The notes under the pieces were generated by a model that saw only the letters and a list, made by a program, of their open reading frames with translations, was not told where the DNA came from and did not search any database. A stretch of DNA of 7,760 nt from CAMCXT01 sp046302715 (GTDB lineage Bacteria; Bacteroidota; Bacteroidia; M30B66): positions 1 through 7,760 of the forward strand of contig JBKCHQ010000011.1 in the NCBI GenBank assembly GCA_046302715.1. Reading direction: 5' to 3'. Below, in pieces: positions 6,293 through 7,760 of this stretch. Position numbers and translations under genes: made by a program. The stretch's first letter is position 1. Each line of letters begins with the position of its first letter.

Positions 6293-7760
6293 CGAAATTT
6301 ATAAGGATTACGATTTTGTTATTCTGGCTGCTATTTTTTAGCACGGTGCAACTAATCGCACAAACCACGACTGCGTATTCTTGGATGCGTGATAGTATTA
6401 ATAGCATTCAGTTTCACCACCCGAAAGAGCTACAATCCTTATTAAACGCATGGAATCATTCAAAAGATTCTACCCTCGTGGTGCTGCATTTGGGCGACAG
6501 TCATCTGCAGAATGAAAATCTGCCCAACAAAACACGAACACTCATGCAAGCCGTCCATGGCGATGCAGGTATTGGATTAATACAGCCGTTTTCGATTGTT
6601 AAAACATACGACGCCCGATTTTATAAAGGCTCACATACCGGCACCTGGAATTATGCTAAAAGTTATAGCCTTCCGCCCAAATATAAGCTGGGCGTTCGTG
6701 GAATGACGGCCCACACCACTGATCAAAAGGCTACATTCAAAATAAAATTTAACAAAGAGGTTTCTCCTGCCAATAATCAATTGCTGGTATGGTTCGATGC
6801 CGAAGGTGGAGCAGTGCCCGTATTTACTGCCGATTCAAAGCCTGTAAAGATAGTTTCGGAGGGCAAAGGTTGGATACAATATGCTATTGATGCGCCATTT
6901 TCGGAAATTGATTTTAAGCTGCAATGCGATTCTTCTGGGCGGGCCATATCGTTTACACTTTATGGCATGTCATTATCCAACGTTCGGCCAGGCGGATGCA
7001 TCTGGCACAATGCGGGAGTAGGGGCGTGCCAATACAAATCTGTTTTATATGAAGATTATTTCGAGGAGCAGGCAGCTATGTTACAACCCGATCTTGTGAT
7101 TATGGAATATGGTACCAACGATTTTCTTTATAATAATTCAGTTCCCGAAACGCTTGAAAAAGAGATACGTGGGGTAATAGAGAAAGTGCGGAAGGCTGCC
7201 CCAAATGCTTCAATTATACTGGTTTCAGTGCAGGATATGACCTATAAAGGTAAATCCACAACTGCGGCTCGAACATTTACCGAATTGCTGGCACGCATTG
7301 CTGGTTCAGAGGCTTGCGCATTTTACGATTGGTATTCGGTGAGCGGTGGTAAGTCGTCCATGAAAAAATGGGGACCTGCCAGCCTCACGCAAAACGATGG
7401 CATACATTTAAACGGTAAGGGATCTGAATTAAAGGCCGAGTGGATGATAAGCGCCATACAGCGTACGGTGCAGGTTTTGAATTCAGGAACACCCATAAAT
7501 CAGTTGCTCCTTCCCATAACCGAACCTGCACTTGCAGAGGTTAAAGAGGAACTTAATCCAAAACCAGACCTTGCACCAGCAAATAATAAAAAACAGGACA
7601 AGAAGAAGACGGTTGCTTTAAATAAAACCGGAAAATATCATGTCGTTAAATCTGGCGAAACCCTCTCGCATTTGGCGGCAAAATATAAAACAAAGGTTTC
7701 AACGATAAAAAAGCTCAATAACCTGAGTTCAGACCGAATTCGAATCGGGCAAAAGCTTCG
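6289..7760 (+). CDS. Secreted SGNH hydrolase/acyltransferase with LysM domain (3' truncated)
   Basis: An open frame of 490 codons starting at ATG 6289 (ATGA overlap with the preceding stop) and running off the window end without a stop. Residues 1-24 are a signal peptide (hydrophobic core ILLFWLLFF, ending LIAQ). The SGNH catalytic blocks are all present: GDSH (69-72, nucleophile Ser71), NAGVGA (241-246), YGTND (274-278), and DGIH (370-373, Asp370/His373). About 165 residues, beta-rich from about 140 to 235, separate blocks I and II, an arrangement resembling the carbohydrate-binding module inserted in Ape1/PatB peptidoglycan O-acetylesterases/transferases. A Pro/Lys-rich linker (about 413-449) leads to a LysM domain (from 450; YHVVKSGETLSHLA ... 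IGQKL), cut one or two residues before its end. LysM binds N-acetylglucosamine polymers such as peptidoglycan. It probably acts in the periplasm on acyl groups of the cell wall; whether it adds or removes them cannot be told from sequence. Confidence 0.9.
   Translation, partial: MTKFIRITILLFWLLFFSTVQLIAQTTTAYSWMRDSINSIQFHHPKELQSLLNAWNHSKDSTLVVLHLGDSHLQNENLPNKTRTLMQAVHGDAGIGLIQPFSIVKTYDARFYKGSHTGTWNYAKSYSLPPKYKLGVRGMTAHTTDQKATFKIKFNKEVSPANNQLLVWFDAEGGAVPVFTADSKPVKIVSEGKGWIQYAIDAPFSEIDFKLQCDSSGRAISFTLYGMSLSNVRPGGCIWHNAGVGACQYKSVLYEDYFEEQAAMLQPDLVIMEYGTNDFLYNNSVPETLEKEIRGVIEKVRKAAPNASIILVSVQDMTYKGKSTTAARTFTELLARIAGSEACAFYDWYSVSGGKSSMKKWGPASLTQNDGIHLNGKGSELKAEWMISAIQRTVQVLNSGTPINQLLLPITEPALAEVKEELNPKPDLAPANNKKQDKKKTVALNKTGKYHVVKSGETLSHLAAKYKTKVSTIKKLNNLSSDRIRIGQKL

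Noticed and set aside
1..7760. CRISPR array, tRNA/rRNA, insertion sequence or attachment site
   Set aside because: No regularly spaced repeats, cloverleaf-like sequence, transposase or recombinase frame, or long terminal repeats were seen on reading both strands.

Overview
The window looks chromosomal and points to the phylum Bacteroidota (Bacteroidetes), probably a Sphingobacteriales-, Chitinophagales- or Cytophagales-like organism. The evidence is an outer-membrane beta-barrel protein with an N-terminal carboxypeptidase-like regulatory domain, AT-leaning DNA, start codons without Shine-Dalgarno sequences, and promoter-like TAnnTTTG elements. The exact genus cannot be read from the sequence.

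Layout. Bases 1-55 are probably the tail of a plus-strand gene cut by the window edge. A small minus-strand gene (58-261) encodes a 67-residue two-helix membrane protein of the DUF2892 / YgaP-like family. A 233-base divergent intergenic region (262-494) holds an Fnr/Crp-like palindrome placed to control the DUF2892 gene and a TAnnTTTG promoter element facing the other way. Bases 495-3380 encode a 961-residue outer-membrane beta-barrel protein that starts with GTG. After a 74-base gap with a candidate promoter comes a tight three-gene operon: an AlgI-type MBOAT O-acyltransferase (3455-4861), a membrane-anchored DHHW/AlgJ-AlgX-like SGNH protein (4868-6292), and a secreted SGNH hydrolase carrying a LysM domain (6289 to beyond the window end). 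The gaps are 6 bases, then a 4-base ATGA overlap.

How the genes work together. Known MBOAT/SGNH pairs (AlgI with AlgJ/AlgX, PatA with PatB, DltB with DltD) move acyl groups across the inner membrane onto an extracytoplasmic polymer. Here the third protein has the GDSH, NAGVGA, GTND and DGIH blocks of an SGNH esterase/transferase, a long beta-rich insertion between blocks I and II as in Ape1/PatB peptidoglycan O-acetylesterases/transferases, and a LysM domain that would dock on N-acetylglucosamine polymers. The simplest inference is a cell-wall (peptidoglycan) O-acylation and/or de-acylation module with three parts: membrane export, periplasmic relay, and wall-docked enzyme. This is the most interesting content of the window; the substrate and the direction of the reaction remain inferred.
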